The translations under genes were made by a program, and so were the position numbers. A stretch of DNA of 64,000 bases from Nocardioides alcanivorans. Its GTDB lineage: Bacteria; Actinomycetota; Actinomycetes; Propionibacteriales; Nocardioidaceae. Position 1 is the stretch's first letter; each line of letters begins with the position of its first letter. The stretch lies in assembly GCF_021555175.1 (NCBI RefSeq), contig NZ_JAKGRW010000009.1:62001-126000 (forward strand). Reading direction: 5' to 3'. The notes under the pieces are model-generated. The model was not told where the DNA came from, did not search any database, and saw only the letters and a list, made by a program, of their open reading frames with translations. Below are positions 26,568 to 35,350 of the stretch, in pieces.

Positions 26568-28133
26568 GTGTCAGACAAGCGCCCCCGCCGTACCTTCGCC
26601 GTCATCAGCCACCCCGACGCCGGCAAGTCCACCCTCACCGAGGCCCTCGCCCTACATGCCCGGGTGATCACCGAGGCGGGCGCCGTCCATGGCAAGGGCA
26701 ACCGTCGCGCCACGGTCTCGGACTGGATGGAGATGGAGAAGGCGCGCGGCATCTCGATCACCTCGGCCGCGCTGCAGTTCGTCTATCGCGACCACGTCAT
26801 CAACCTCGTCGACACTCCGGGTCACAGCGACTTCTCGGAAGACACCTACCGGGTGCTCTCGGCCGTCGACTCCGCGGTGATGCTGGTCGACGCGGGCAAG
26901 GGACTCGAACCGCAGACGCTCAAGCTCTTCCAGGTCTGCGCCCTGCGCGGCATCCCGGTCGTCACGGTCATCAACAAGTGGGACCGGCCGGGCCTCACCG
27001 CGCTCGAGCTGATGGACCTGATCGAGCAGAAGATCAAGCTGCGCCCGACCCCGTTGACCTGGCCCGTCGGCGAGGCCGGCGACTTCCGCGGCGTCCTCGA
27101 CCGCCGTAGCGGCGAGTTCGTGAAGTACACGCGTACGGCGGGTGGTGCGTCCCGCGCGCCCGAGCGACGGATGTCCGCCGACGAGGTGGAGGAGGTCGAC
27201 GCCGCGGTGTGGGCCGATGCCGTCGAGGAGCACGAGCTGCTCGCCGCGGACGGTGCCGACCATGATCAGGCGAAGTTCCTGGCCGGCGTGACCACGCCGG
27301 TCATGTTCGCCAGCGCCCTGCAGAACTTCGGTGTGGCCCAACTGCTCGACCTGCTGCTCGACCTGGCGCCGGCGCCCGGGACCGTCGAGGGCGTCGACGG
27401 ATCGCCGCGGCACCCCGACGACGAGTTCAGCGCCTTCGTCTTCAAGGTCCAGTCCGGGATGAACTCGGCACACCGTGACCGTCTTGCCTATGCCCGGATC
27501 GTCTCGGGCCAGTTCGACCGCGGCATGGTCGTCACCCACGCGTCGACCGGCAAGCCGTTTGCCACGAAGTATGCGCAGGCGGTCTTCGGCCGTGACGTCT
27601 CCTCCATCGAGCATGCCTACCCGGGCGACATCGTCGGTTTCGTCAACGCCCAGGCGTTGCGGGTCGGGGACACCGTCTATGTCGGCGACAAGATCGAGTT
27701 CCCGCCCGTGCCGACCTTCGCACCCGAGCACTTCATGACCGCGACTGCCGCCGACATCGGACGCTACAAGCAGTTCCGCCGCGGCATCGAGCAGCTCGAC
27801 CAGGAAGGCGTCGTGCAGGTGCTGCGCTCCGACCTCCGCGGCGACCAGAGCCCGGTGCTGGCGGCAGTCGGACCGATGCAGTTCGAGGTGGTCCAGGAGC
27901 GGATGACCAACGAGTTCAACTCTCCGATCCGGCTCTCCCGCCTCGACTACCAGGTCGCTCGCGTCACTGATGCCGCTGGTGCCTCGGCGCTCTCCGGCAA
28001 GCGTGGTTGTGAGGTCCTGCAGCGCTCCGACGGCACCCACCTGGCGATCTTCACCGACCAGTGGCGCGCCAACGCCACGGCTCGCGACAACCCGGACATC
28101 AAGCTCGAAGCGCTGCCGGCGGGCGGGAGCTGA
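26568..28133 (+). CDS. prfC: peptide chain release factor 3
   Basis: A 521-residue translational GTPase, RF3, which recycles RF1/RF2 after termination. G1 is ISHPDAGKSTLTEALAL (residues 14-30), switch 1 MEKARGISITSAALQF, G3 DTPGHSDFSEDTYR, G4 INKWDRPG. The C-terminal RF3 domain is seen in GQFDRGMVVTH, QFEVVQERMTNEFN and RLDYQVAR. Length is normal for the family. GTG 26568 with TAGGTT six bases upstream suggests a leaderless mRNA. Confidence 0.96.
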   Translation: MSDKRPRRTFAVISHPDAGKSTLTEALALHARVITEAGAVHGKGNRRATVSDWMEMEKARGISITSAALQFVYRDHVINLVDTPGHSDFSEDTYRVLSAVDSAVMLVDAGKGLEPQTLKLFQVCALRGIPVVTVINKWDRPGLTALELMDLIEQKIKLRPTPLTWPVGEAGDFRGVLDRRSGEFVKYTRTAGGASRAPERRMSADEVEEVDAAVWADAVEEHELLAADGADHDQAKFLAGVTTPVMFASALQNFGVAQLLDLLLDLAPAPGTVEGVDGSPRHPDDEFSAFVFKVQSGMNSAHRDRLAYARIVSGQFDRGMVVTHASTGKPFATKYAQAVFGRDVSSIEHAYPGDIVGFVNAQALRVGDTVYVGDKIEFPPVPTFAPEHFMTATAADIGRYKQFRRGIEQLDQEGVVQVLRSDLRGDQSPVLAAVGPMQFEVVQERMTNEFNSPIRLSRLDYQVARVTDAAGASALSGKRGCEVLQRSDGTHLAIFTDQWRANATARDNPDIKLEALPAGGS

Positions 28134-28224
28134 GCAGCGGGTCGACGGTCCACCGCGTGGTGCGATGAGTCCTGGCTCCCCGGCAGGTCCACACAGGTGA
28201 CCACGACAACCAGGGAGCCACGCC

Positions 28225-28836
28225 ATGACCGGACTCATCGACCTCGAGCTGTTCGCAACCCTCGACCTCATCGGGCAGGCGCCCGGCGGGCCTGACGAGG
28301 ATCCGATCGGATTCCCCTTCGGCGGCTGGCAGGCGCCCTTGGTCGACGAGGCCTTCGGCGATCAGGTCGCCGCGGCGTACGAGGGCACCGACGCGTTGCT
28401 GCTCGGACGACGGACCCACGAGATCTTCTCCGCCTACTGGCCGCACCAGGAAGGCGACTTCGCCGACCTCTTCAACCGGGTGCCGAAGTACGTCGCTTCT
28501 CGGGGCCGGCCCGACCTCTCGTGGACAGGGTCCGAGCAGCTGGGGGCCGATCTGGTCGACTCGGTGCGCGAGATCAAGGAGCGGCACCGACGCATCAAGG
28601 TCGTCGGCAGCCTGAACCTGGTGCAGACGCTGCTCCACGAGTCGCTCTTCGACCGTCTCGACCTCTGGCTCCACCCGGTGGTCCTGGGCGTCGGCAAGTC
28701 GATCTTCGACGGTGGTGAGGTGCCAATGAATCTCACCCTCCTCCAGCCGCCGCAGGCAGGCCGGCGCGGCACCGTCCACCTGCGTTACGGCCGCGCCGAG
28801 GGCACGCCCGAGACGGGGGAGATGGCTGCGGGGTGA
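28225..28836 (+). CDS. dihydrofolate reductase-like (RibD_C) protein
   Basis: A 203-residue DHFR-fold protein: LIDLELFATLDLIGQAPGGPDED opening, ALLLGRRTHEIFSAYWP (NADPH-binding helix), IKVVGSLNLVQTLLHESLFDRLDLWLHPVVLGVGKSIFDGG. This is the YyaP-type family of uncharacterised reductases. GGGAG precedes ATG 28225. Its end overlaps the upstream non-coding start of the next VOC region; both are probably independent. Confidence 0.87.
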   Translation: MTGLIDLELFATLDLIGQAPGGPDEDPIGFPFGGWQAPLVDEAFGDQVAAAYEGTDALLLGRRTHEIFSAYWPHQEGDFADLFNRVPKYVASRGRPDLSWTGSEQLGADLVDSVREIKERHRRIKVVGSLNLVQTLLHESLFDRLDLWLHPVVLGVGKSIFDGGEVPMNLTLLQPPQAGRRGTVHLRYGRAEGTPETGEMAAG

Positions 28837-28883
28837 GTGCGGGCCCTCGCGGTCCGTCGGAGGTTTGCGGCACAGTGGTCGGC

Positions 28884-29267
28884 ATGACCACCACCAATCC
28901 CGTCACCGAGTTGATCGCCTTCACCATCGACAGCTCCGACGCCATCAGGCTCGCCCACTTCTATGCCGACCTGACCGGCGGCGAGGTCACCGGGGAATAC
29001 CCCGAACACGGATATGCCCAGACGCAGTACGGCACGGCGACCCTCAACTTCCAGACCGCCACCGACTACGCGCGCCCCGAGTGGCCCGGCCAGGAGCACC
29101 CGCAGCAGTTCCACCTCGACTTCCGGGTCGCCGACCTGCCCGCTGGTGTCGCGCATGCGCTCGCGCTGGGGGCATCACAGGCCGAGGAGCAGCCGGGCGG
29201 CGACATGTGGCGGGTCATGATCGATCCCGACGGGCATCCGTTCTGCCTCTGCCCGCCGAGCTCGTGA
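28884..29267 (+). CDS. VOC family protein
   Basis: A 127-residue glyoxalase-like protein: FTIDSSDAIRLAHFYADLTGGEV start, HLDFRVADLPAGVAHALALGA, and MIDPDGHPFCLCP end. CACAGT at 28871-28876 is seven bases before ATG 28884, the same leaderless arrangement as the HIT gene; upstream start codons in this frame lack homology. Confidence 0.87.
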   Translation: MTTTNPVTELIAFTIDSSDAIRLAHFYADLTGGEVTGEYPEHGYAQTQYGTATLNFQTATDYARPEWPGQEHPQQFHLDFRVADLPAGVAHALALGASQAEEQPGGDMWRVMIDPDGHPFCLCPPSS

Positions 29268-29280
29268 CCTGTCCTGTCGG

Positions 29281-29909
29281 TCAGCCCTGAGGGTCGATGA
29301 CCTCGATGAAGAGGCCGTCCATCTCCGCGCACAACCTGTCACCGTCGTGGAGGGTCCCCCGGGCGAAGAGCTTGCGCCCTTCGATCCGGTCCACCCACAC
29401 CCGGGCGCGCAGGGTGCGACCCACCGGCGTGAGTGACCGGTAGTCGACCTTCAAGTAGGCCGTGCGGGGGAAGCCACGGGTGGCACGTTCCATGGTTGCG
29501 TAGCCGGAGATCTCGTCGAACAGCAACGAGACCATGCCGCCGTGGGCAGCCCCCGACCCATGTGGAAGGGGCGGAAGGTCGTCTCGACCACGACGCCCTC
29601 AGGGCCGAGTTCGCGAACCGTGATGGGCGGCAGTGAGACATTTCCTCGCGACGGCAGGTCCTTGCGGGAGTCGGCCGGCGCCTGCTCGACGGAGACGCTG
29701 GCGGCCTCCATGCGGGCGGTGATCTTGCCGAGGTCCTCGATCAGCTCGCGGGTGAGGTCGTCGTCGGCGTCGACCTGGCGCGCTGCGTCCATCACCGAGC
29801 GGATCTGCTCGACGAGATCGCCGAAGTGCGGACCTCCGCGGTGGGTGTTGCCCACGGCCCACTCCGGGAGCTCTCGCGTCCCTGTCGTTGCCGCCTGTCC
29901 GTCTGCCAT
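29281..29909 (-). pseudogene. PaaI-type thioesterase, frameshifted
   Basis: About 209 residues in two frames. The first (ATG 29909, good GGGAGA site) has the hot-dog N-terminus ending TFRPFHMGRG; the second continues GGMVSLLFDEISGYATMERATRGFPRTAYLKVDYRSLTPVGRTLRARVWVDR, the catalytic GGM helix and thioesterase sheet. Adding one C to CCCCC 29550-29554 gives HMGRGAAHGGMVSLLFDE, the canonical motif. It hydrolyses acyl-CoA esters in family members; probably intact in the organism. Confidence 0.87.
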
Positions 29910-30013
29910 GCGTTCTCCCCTGTGCCCACCGCTGCTGGGTGATGTTCGCCTGCATGGTCGCAGATCGTGGCTGCACTGGGGCTGACGGCTCCCGGCCTTG
30001 GGGCCGTCCCGCC

Positions 30014-30394
30014 TCACTGCTCGCGGCGAGGGCCTGGCTGGGTGAGGTCGAACGGAGCGAGGTCGTAGGCCCGCGAGAGCTTCTGTGGGACGACCATGCG
30101 CCAGGCTTCGACGACGAGTTCGCGTGCCTCGACCGGATCGAGTGCGGCGAGGTCGGCGTGGACCCAGTTGAAGCGCAGGTCGGACGCCGACGGCAGCAGG
30201 AACTTTGCCGGGTCACCGCCGACGAGCCCCTCCCGCTCCTCCTTCGGGAAGGCGAAGCCCATCACGGACTCGTCGAGGGAGAACGCCACGTAGACGATCT
30301 GCTTGACCCGGAACTTCAGGCAGCCGCGGACGTGGACCTCGTAGGAGCGTTCCAGGGCCGACCCGAGGTGTCGGACGTCATCAACCACCGCCAT
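30014..30394 (-). CDS. MmcQ/YjbR-like protein
   Basis: A 126-residue MmcQ/YjbR-fold protein: FRVKQIVYVAFSLDESVMGFAFPKEEREGLV, FLLPSASDLRFNWVHADLAALDPVEARELVVEAWRMVVP. The family has a double-psi-barrel-like, CyaY-type DNA-binding fold, function uncertain. ATG 30394 fits homology; an earlier ATG at 30412 adds six unrelated residues. Confidence 0.85.
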   Translation of the reverse strand: MAVVDDVRHLGSALERSYEVHVRGCLKFRVKQIVYVAFSLDESVMGFAFPKEEREGLVGGDPAKFLLPSASDLRFNWVHADLAALDPVEARELVVEAWRMVVPQKLSRAYDLAPFDLTQPGPRREQ

Positions 30395-30498
30395 GGAACG
30401 ACGATGCCACACCCCGACCTGCCGAGAGCGCCCCCACGGTGGCCGAGGTCGCGCGGATCGCGGCCGAGGTCGCGCAAACGGTGGGGCGGCGTACCCGA

Positions 30499-31164
30499 TC
30501 AGTCGGCGACGATGATGCCGACCTCGCGTGCCATCGCGGGCGCGAGGTCGACGACCTGCTGGCTGGAGAGTACGGCGCCGGCAAGCGCGAAGGGTCCGGT
30601 GACGGTCTCGATCCGGGCGCCGCGGAGGTCGACGTTGGTCAGTTTCGAGTCGCGCACGTTGAGGTTGCCGATGCGGGTGCCCGTGAGGCGCACTCGCATC
30701 GCCTTGGTCTGGCTGAGGTCGAGGTCATCGATGATGCAGTCCGTGAAGAGCACGTCCACCAGCTCGGCGCCGCGCAGGTTGAGATAGTTGATCTTCACCC
30801 CGTTGAAGTGCACCGCCTTGCAGCGCAGGTCATAGGCCTCGATGGCGCCGAGGCGGCCGCCGGAGAACTCGACGTCCATCAGGTTGGTGCGCGCCATCTT
30901 GAGGACGGAGGTGGCCACCCGGTCGAAACGGGTCTCGCGGATCCGGGACGAGGCGAGTCCCAGCTCGTCGACGACCAGGTCGCGGAAGGAACACTGCGAG
31001 ATCAGGCTCCCGCCACCGAGGTCGAGCTCACCATCGCGGATGCCGTCGTACTGCACGCCCTCCAGGTCGGTGTTGCGCTCCAGGTCGTCCGGGTCGCCGT
31101 CACGCAGCTCTCCGAGCTGGATGCGGTCGATCTGGGGTGCCTGGATCCGGCTGGGGGTGGCCAC
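30499..31164 (-). CDS. pentapeptide repeat protein
   Basis: A 221-residue protein. Residues about 35-205 are pentapeptide-type repeats, A(D/N)LxX-like, such as LEGVQYDGIRDGELDLGG, TNLMDVEFSGG, LNLRGAELVDVLFTDCIIDDLDLSQ and SKLTNVDLRGARIE, which would form a right-handed quadrilateral helix. Some members (Qnr/MfpA) mimic DNA and protect gyrase; here the repeats are irregular, so that role is only a possibility. Divergent from the MFS gene. Confidence 0.88.
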   Translation of the reverse strand: MATPSRIQAPQIDRIQLGELRDGDPDDLERNTDLEGVQYDGIRDGELDLGGGSLISQCSFRDLVVDELGLASSRIRETRFDRVATSVLKMARTNLMDVEFSGGRLGAIEAYDLRCKAVHFNGVKINYLNLRGAELVDVLFTDCIIDDLDLSQTKAMRVRLTGTRIGNLNVRDSKLTNVDLRGARIETVTGPFALAGAVLSSQQVVDLAPAMAREVGIIVAD

Positions 31165-31358
31165 TGGGTTGGAGCTCCTCGACTGGGTGGTGATGGACGA
31201 GCGTCAGTCTTGCCGATGCGCGTCGCGGCCGGGGCGCGGGGAGGCAGCGGGGGACGACTCGGTTCGGCACGCAAGAACGGCAACTTGGGGACACAAGTGG
31301 TGCTCCTCCGCCGCAGGCAGGTGCCATGCTGAGGCCGGTCGGAGAACGAGGAGGAGCC

Positions 31359-32651
31359 GTGACCCTCTACTCGAGGCTCGTGCACGCCGAGGGCGAGCAC
31401 GAGGAGGAGCACCTCGCTGCGGAGGCCCGCGCCCACATCGAGGCGAACGGCACCCGGGAGATCGGGGCGCAGGCACTCCAGGGCATCGGCGACGAGGTGG
31501 TCAATGCCAAGACGGTCCTGCCCTGGTTGATGAGCGCGGTCGGAGCTCCCGGCGTCCTCCTCGCCTTCCTCGTGCCGATCCGTGAGGCCGGCTCGATGCT
31601 GCCGCAGGCAGCACTGACTCCGTGGGTACGACGCCTGCGCGCCCGCAAGTGGGCGTGGGTCGCCGGCGGCGCAGCCCAGGCCGTCGCCACCGCGGTGATG
31701 GCGCTGGCCGCACTGAGCTGGGAGGGCTGGACCGCTGGGCTGGTGGTTCTGGGAGCGTTGACCGTCTTCGCCCTTGGTCGAGCACTGTGCTCGCTGGCGA
31801 GCAAGGACGTGCTCGGCCGCACCGTCCCGAAGGGCCAGCGCGGACAGATCAACGGGATCGTCACGGTGCTGGCCGGTGCCTTTGCCCTCGTCTTGGGGCT
31901 GGTGCTGGAGCTCTGGGTGGAGGCCGACGCAACGGTGGTGGCGGTGCTCCTGCTCGGCTCGGCGGTGGCGTGGATCCTGGCGCTGCTCGTCTTCGCCACC
32001 GTGCGCGAACCCGAGGGCGAGACACTCGACCCCGACCAGGACGAGGGCTGGGTGCGCGCCACCTGGCACCTGTTGCGCGACGACGACACCTTCCGTCGTT
32101 TCGTGTGGGTGCGGTCGCTGCTGCTGGTCTCGGCGTTGAGCCCGCCCTTCGTCGTCGCACTCGGCGTGGCCAACGGCGGCGACGTGCTCTCGGGCCTCGG
32201 GCTCTACGTGATCGCGCAGGGCGTGGCGCAGCTGCTCGGCGGCCGGGTCTTCGGACGTCTCGCCGACAAGTCCTCCAGGCTGCTCATGGTCTGGTGCTCC
32301 CTCGGCGCCTCGGTCGTGATCGCCGCCTTCCTGCTCCTGCTGCTGGTGCCGCCCGTCAAGGAGTCCGAATGGCTCTACCCGGCGACGTACCTGCTGCTGG
32401 CGCTCGTGCACCTGGGCACCAGGGTGGCCCGCAAGACGTACGTCGTCGACGTGGCAGAGGGTGACCGGCGCACGGAATACGTCGCGGTCGCCAACACCGC
32501 CATGGGGGTGCTGCTGCTGGCTGCCGGCGCGATGACGGGTGCCTTGGCCCTGTGGGGCAACGAGGCGGCGCTCGTGCTGCTGGCGGTGCTGGGTACGGTC
32601 GGTGCGGTACTCGGCCGCTCGTTGCCCGAGGTCAGTGCTGGGGCCCGTTGA
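31359..32651 (+). CDS. MFS transporter with extended N-terminus
   Basis: A 430-residue transporter. An acidic N-terminal stretch of about 50 residues (HAEGEHEEEHLAAEARAHIEANGT) precedes the first membrane helix, then twelve helices; one loop reads GRTVPKGQRGQING. It resembles uncharacterised permeases rather than classic drug exporters. GTG 31359 follows GAGGAG. A MarR regulator with a palindromic operator lies just downstream; it may co-regulate this gene. Confidence 0.87.
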   Translation: MTLYSRLVHAEGEHEEEHLAAEARAHIEANGTREIGAQALQGIGDEVVNAKTVLPWLMSAVGAPGVLLAFLVPIREAGSMLPQAALTPWVRRLRARKWAWVAGGAAQAVATAVMALAALSWEGWTAGLVVLGALTVFALGRALCSLASKDVLGRTVPKGQRGQINGIVTVLAGAFALVLGLVLELWVEADATVVAVLLLGSAVAWILALLVFATVREPEGETLDPDQDEGWVRATWHLLRDDDTFRRFVWVRSLLLVSALSPPFVVALGVANGGDVLSGLGLYVIAQGVAQLLGGRVFGRLADKSSRLLMVWCSLGASVVIAAFLLLLLVPPVKESEWLYPATYLLLALVHLGTRVARKTYVVDVAEGDRRTEYVAVANTAMGVLLLAAGAMTGALALWGNEAALVLLAVLGTVGAVLGRSLPEVSAGAR

Positions 32652-32679
32652 TCTCGACAGTGTGTCCTGCACATTCATT

Positions 32680-32708
32680 GCCTGATACACAAGTTGTGCC
32701 TGATACAC
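32680..32708 (+). promoter_or_regulatory. MarR operator and leaderless promoter
   Basis: GCCTGATACAC occurs twice (32680-32690 and 32698-32708), separated so that a perfect CACAAGTTGTG palindrome lies at 32688-32698. TACACT (32704-32709) is six bases before the marR ATG, so repressor binding here would block the promoter; autoregulation is likely. Confidence 0.6.
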
Positions 32709-32715
32709 TGGGGCC

Positions 32716-33191
32716 ATGCAGTCGGAGAAGTTGCCCCCGCGATCGAGTCGGCGCTGCACGGCATCGAGTTCGAGGGGATGCTCCTGGGACGCCACATGTC
32801 GCCGGGGAACACTGAGACCGTGCTCAAGCTCGAGCGCAGTGCCTACACCTTGATGAGTCGCATCGAGATCGAGGGTCCGTTGTCGATCCCGCAGATGAGC
32901 GCCGCGTTCGCTCTCGACGCCTCCACCCTCAATCGGCAAACGGCCGCGATGATGCGCAAGGGGCTCATCCGGCGGATCCCCGACCCGGAGGGCGGCATCG
33001 CGCGCAAGTTCGAGCTCACCCCTGAGGGCGCCGAGTTGCTGACGCAGGACCGCGACATCAAGCACCGCGGGTTGCGCGAGATCCTTGCCGGCTGGTCGGG
33101 TGACGACATCACCGCGCTCGCGCGACTGCTGCACCGCTTCAACGCAGCGGTCGAGTCCCGTGAAGGGCGACCCTGGCCCCGTCCCCGCTGA
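32716..33191 (+). CDS. MarR family regulator (N-terminus frameshifted)
   Basis: A MarR-type winged-helix regulator of about 158 residues: LKLERSAYTLMSRIEIEGPLSIPQMSAAFALDASTLNRQTAAMMRKGLIRRIPDPEGGIARKFELTPEG shows the recognition helix (DASTLNRQTAAM) and the wing. The leaderless ATG at 32716 (MQSEKLPP) is out of frame with the rest; adding one C to CCCCC at 32734-32738 gives MQSEKLPPAIESALHGIEFEG. The direct repeats and CACAAGTTGTG upstream are its probable operator. Confidence 0.85.
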
Positions 33192-33280
33192 CGCGGTGGT
33201 CCGCCGCATCTCACGGCGTTGTCGAGCACCCGGAGCACGGGTCCGCTACGTACTTTCGGTGGCCACCCACTAGGGTGGAC

Positions 33281-33350
33281 CGCGATGGCGGTGGGGCTCG
33301 CCGACAACCGCAACGCACGCGTTGCCAACAGTCCCTACCTCGCACATTTC
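33281..33350 (+). ncRNA. fluoride riboswitch (crcB motif)
   Basis: Upstream of crcB, the segment begins CGCGATGGCGG and contains GCTCGCC, ACAACCGC and, after a GC-rich helix, GTTGCCAACAGTCCCTACC. The GATGG start, the pseudoknot-forming pieces and the final CCTACC match the fluoride riboswitch layout. TAGGGT at 33271-33276 is a fitting -10. It should turn on the two fluoride channels when F- is bound. Confidence 0.8.
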
Positions 33351-33371
33351 CTGCCAGGTAGGAGCAAGTCC

Positions 33372-33845
33372 ATGACAGACGATCCTCGGCCGATCACCGG
33401 TGTCGACCCAGACGTCGACCTCAGCGTCCCCGACCAACGTGCCGAGAGTGGCAACCTCTGGCGGGTGCTGGCCGTCGTTGCGCTCGGCGGCATGGTCGGT
33501 GCACTTGCCCGCCACGGACTCGAGGAATCCTGGCCGACCGCCGCCGGAGGGTTCCCCTGGGCGACGTTCACGATCAACGTCGTCGGCTCGGGCGCCCTCG
33601 GTGCGCTCATGGCATGGGTGTTCACGCGGACCGTCCATCCGCTGACGCGGCCCCTGCTGGGCACCGGGCTGCTCGGCGGTTTCACCACTTTCTCCACCTA
33701 CGCTCTGGAGGGCCATGAGCTGGTGGGTGACGGCCACCCCGCGGTCGCGGTCGGCTATCTCGCGGTGAGCGTGCTCCTCGGTGTCGGTGCTGCGTACGCC
33801 GGCTGGTCGGGTGTGCGGCGGTTGCTCGGGGTGGAGGCGCCGTGA
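33372..33845 (+). CDS. crcB: fluoride ion transporter CrcB (Fluc), first copy
   Basis: A 157-residue Fluc subunit with four membrane helices. GGMVGALARHGLEESWP, FTINVVGSGALGALMAW and LLGGFTTFSTYALE contain the family GxLxR, TxxVNxxGS and GFTTFST motifs; the two Phe of FTTF line the pore. An acidic N-terminal tail of about 33 residues is present. Fluc works as an antiparallel dimer exporting F-. It is under the riboswitch and overlaps the second copy (GTGA), suggesting a heterodimer. Confidence 0.93.
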   Translation: MTDDPRPITGVDPDVDLSVPDQRAESGNLWRVLAVVALGGMVGALARHGLEESWPTAAGGFPWATFTINVVGSGALGALMAWVFTRTVHPLTRPLLGTGLLGGFTTFSTYALEGHELVGDGHPAVAVGYLAVSVLLGVGAAYAGWSGVRRLLGVEAP

Positions 33846-34213
33846 GCGGGGTGCTCTTCGTTGCCCTGGGTGCGTTCTTCGGGGCACCTACGCGCTACCT
33901 CCTCGACCGCGCGGTGCAGGCGCGCCGCCAGACGCCGATGCCATGGGGCACGTTGACGGTGAACGTCATCGGCAGCGCCGTGCTGGGACTGGTGGCCGGC
34001 CTCGCCGTCGGCCACGACGTACCCCGCGAGGTGGTGCTGGGCATCGGGGTCGGCTTCTGCGGCGCGTTGACCACCTTCAGCACCTTCTCCTTCGAGACGT
34101 GGCGACTCCATGAGTCCGGCGCGCGTCGGCAGGCCGTGCTCAACGTCGTGCTGTCGTTGGCCGCCTGCCTGACTGCGGTGACGCTCGCCCATGCCCTCGG
34201 CTCTCGCCTCTGA
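33842..34213 (+). CDS. crcB: fluoride ion transporter CrcB (Fluc), second copy
   Basis: A 123-residue Fluc subunit: GAFFGAPTRYLLDRAVQ, TLTVNVIGSAVLGLVAGL, GFCGALTTFSTFSFETW. It is shorter than its partner and lacks the acidic N-terminal tail. Tandem crcB genes in actinobacteria usually make a heterodimeric antiparallel channel. Start GTG 33842 overlaps the first copy's stop. Confidence 0.93.
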   Translation: MSGVLFVALGAFFGAPTRYLLDRAVQARRQTPMPWGTLTVNVIGSAVLGLVAGLAVGHDVPREVVLGIGVGFCGALTTFSTFSFETWRLHESGARRQAVLNVVLSLAACLTAVTLAHALGSRL

Positions 34214-34318
34214 CCCGTCGAGAACAACACCTCCAGCGCGTCGAGACGTCAGCTCGGCGCCTCCTGCAGGACGGCACCGCCCCTTCTGCTGCGCCCTCGA
34301 CGATGGCACCGTGCGGCC

Positions 34319-35323
34319 ATGCGAGCCATCAGGATCTGCGACGGGACCGTTTCGGTCGATGACGTGCCCGAACCCGTGGCGGGTCCGCGCGACGTGATCG
34401 TGCGGGTGCAGGCCTGCGGGATCTGCGGCAGCGACCTCTCCTACGTGAAACGCGGGGGCGCGTCGCACCACCGGGGCGCACCGATGGCGCTGGGCCACGA
34501 GATGTCGGGCGTCGTCGTGGAGGCGGGTGCCGACGTACGCACCGTTGCCGTGGGGGACCGCGTGGTCGTGCATCCGGGGGACGACCGGACCGGGCGGACC
34601 GGCAACGGTGCACCGGCGGGAGGGCTGGCCGAGCTGCTGCCGGTGCGCGACGCCGACGACGGCCGAATCCTGCATGTTCCGGCCGACATGGACCTCACCT
34701 ACGCCGCCCTTGCCGAGCCCGTTGCGGTCGGCATCAACGCGGCTGAGCGCCTCGAACTGCCTGTTGGGGCGAAGGTTGCCGTGATCGGTGCCGGGCCGGT
34801 CGGGCTGGCTGCCCTGGCGGCGCTGCTCGACGCCGGCATCACCTCGGTCGTGGTCGTCGAGCCGGGCGCGACGCGACGCGCCATCGCGCTGGAGCTCGGC
34901 GCCGAGGCCGCACTCGACCCGAGCGACCCCGCGCTGTGGGGCACGTTGGCCGAGCTCCACGGGATGCATCCGGAGGCGCGGACGCCGTTGACGCAGGGGT
35001 ACGTCGAGGCGTCGGGTCAGCCCTCGATGCTCGCCGAGATCATCGGGCACGCCGCGCCGCGGGCCCGGATCTCGATGGCCTCCGTGCACCTCGAGGACGT
35101 GCCGGTGAGCATGCTGCTCGTGATGATGAAGGAGCTGGAGATCCGCGGTGCCTTCGAGTACCCGGAACGCTTCGATGCCGGCCTCGATCTCTTGGCCCGA
35201 CGCGACCTCCGGCCGATGCTCACCGATCTGCTGAGCCTCGAGGAGGTGGCGGCGGCGATGGCCGATCCGGCCGGTCTGCGGACCTCAGGCAAGACGATGG
35301 CCGTGCTCGATCCCGCAGGTTGA
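34319..35323 (+). CDS. zinc-binding dehydrogenase (MDR family)
   Basis: A 334-residue medium-chain dehydrogenase. Catalytic-zinc residues are in ACGICGSD (about 32-39) and ALGHEMSG (His/Glu about 60-61). The Rossmann fold begins VAVIGAGPVGLAALAALL near residue 145. The structural-zinc loop that usually holds four Cys instead reads HPGDDRTGRTGNGAP and has none, so it is of the sorbitol dehydrogenase-like branch with only the catalytic zinc. Oxidises an alcohol or polyol with NAD(P); substrate unknown. Confidence 0.9.
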   Translation: MRAIRICDGTVSVDDVPEPVAGPRDVIVRVQACGICGSDLSYVKRGGASHHRGAPMALGHEMSGVVVEAGADVRTVAVGDRVVVHPGDDRTGRTGNGAPAGGLAELLPVRDADDGRILHVPADMDLTYAALAEPVAVGINAAERLELPVGAKVAVIGAGPVGLAALAALLDAGITSVVVVEPGATRRAIALELGAEAALDPSDPALWGTLAELHGMHPEARTPLTQGYVEASGQPSMLAEIIGHAAPRARISMASVHLEDVPVSMLLVMMKELEIRGAFEYPERFDAGLDLLARRDLRPMLTDLLSLEEVAAAMADPAGLRTSGKTMAVLDPAG

Positions 35324-35350
35324 GCCCAACGCGGTGTCGTCGGTGCCCAG

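Noticed and set aside
31002..33209. 735-codon minus-strand frame opposite MFS and marR
   Set aside because: It has a low-complexity His/Arg/Gln-rich composition typical of antisense frames and no start support.
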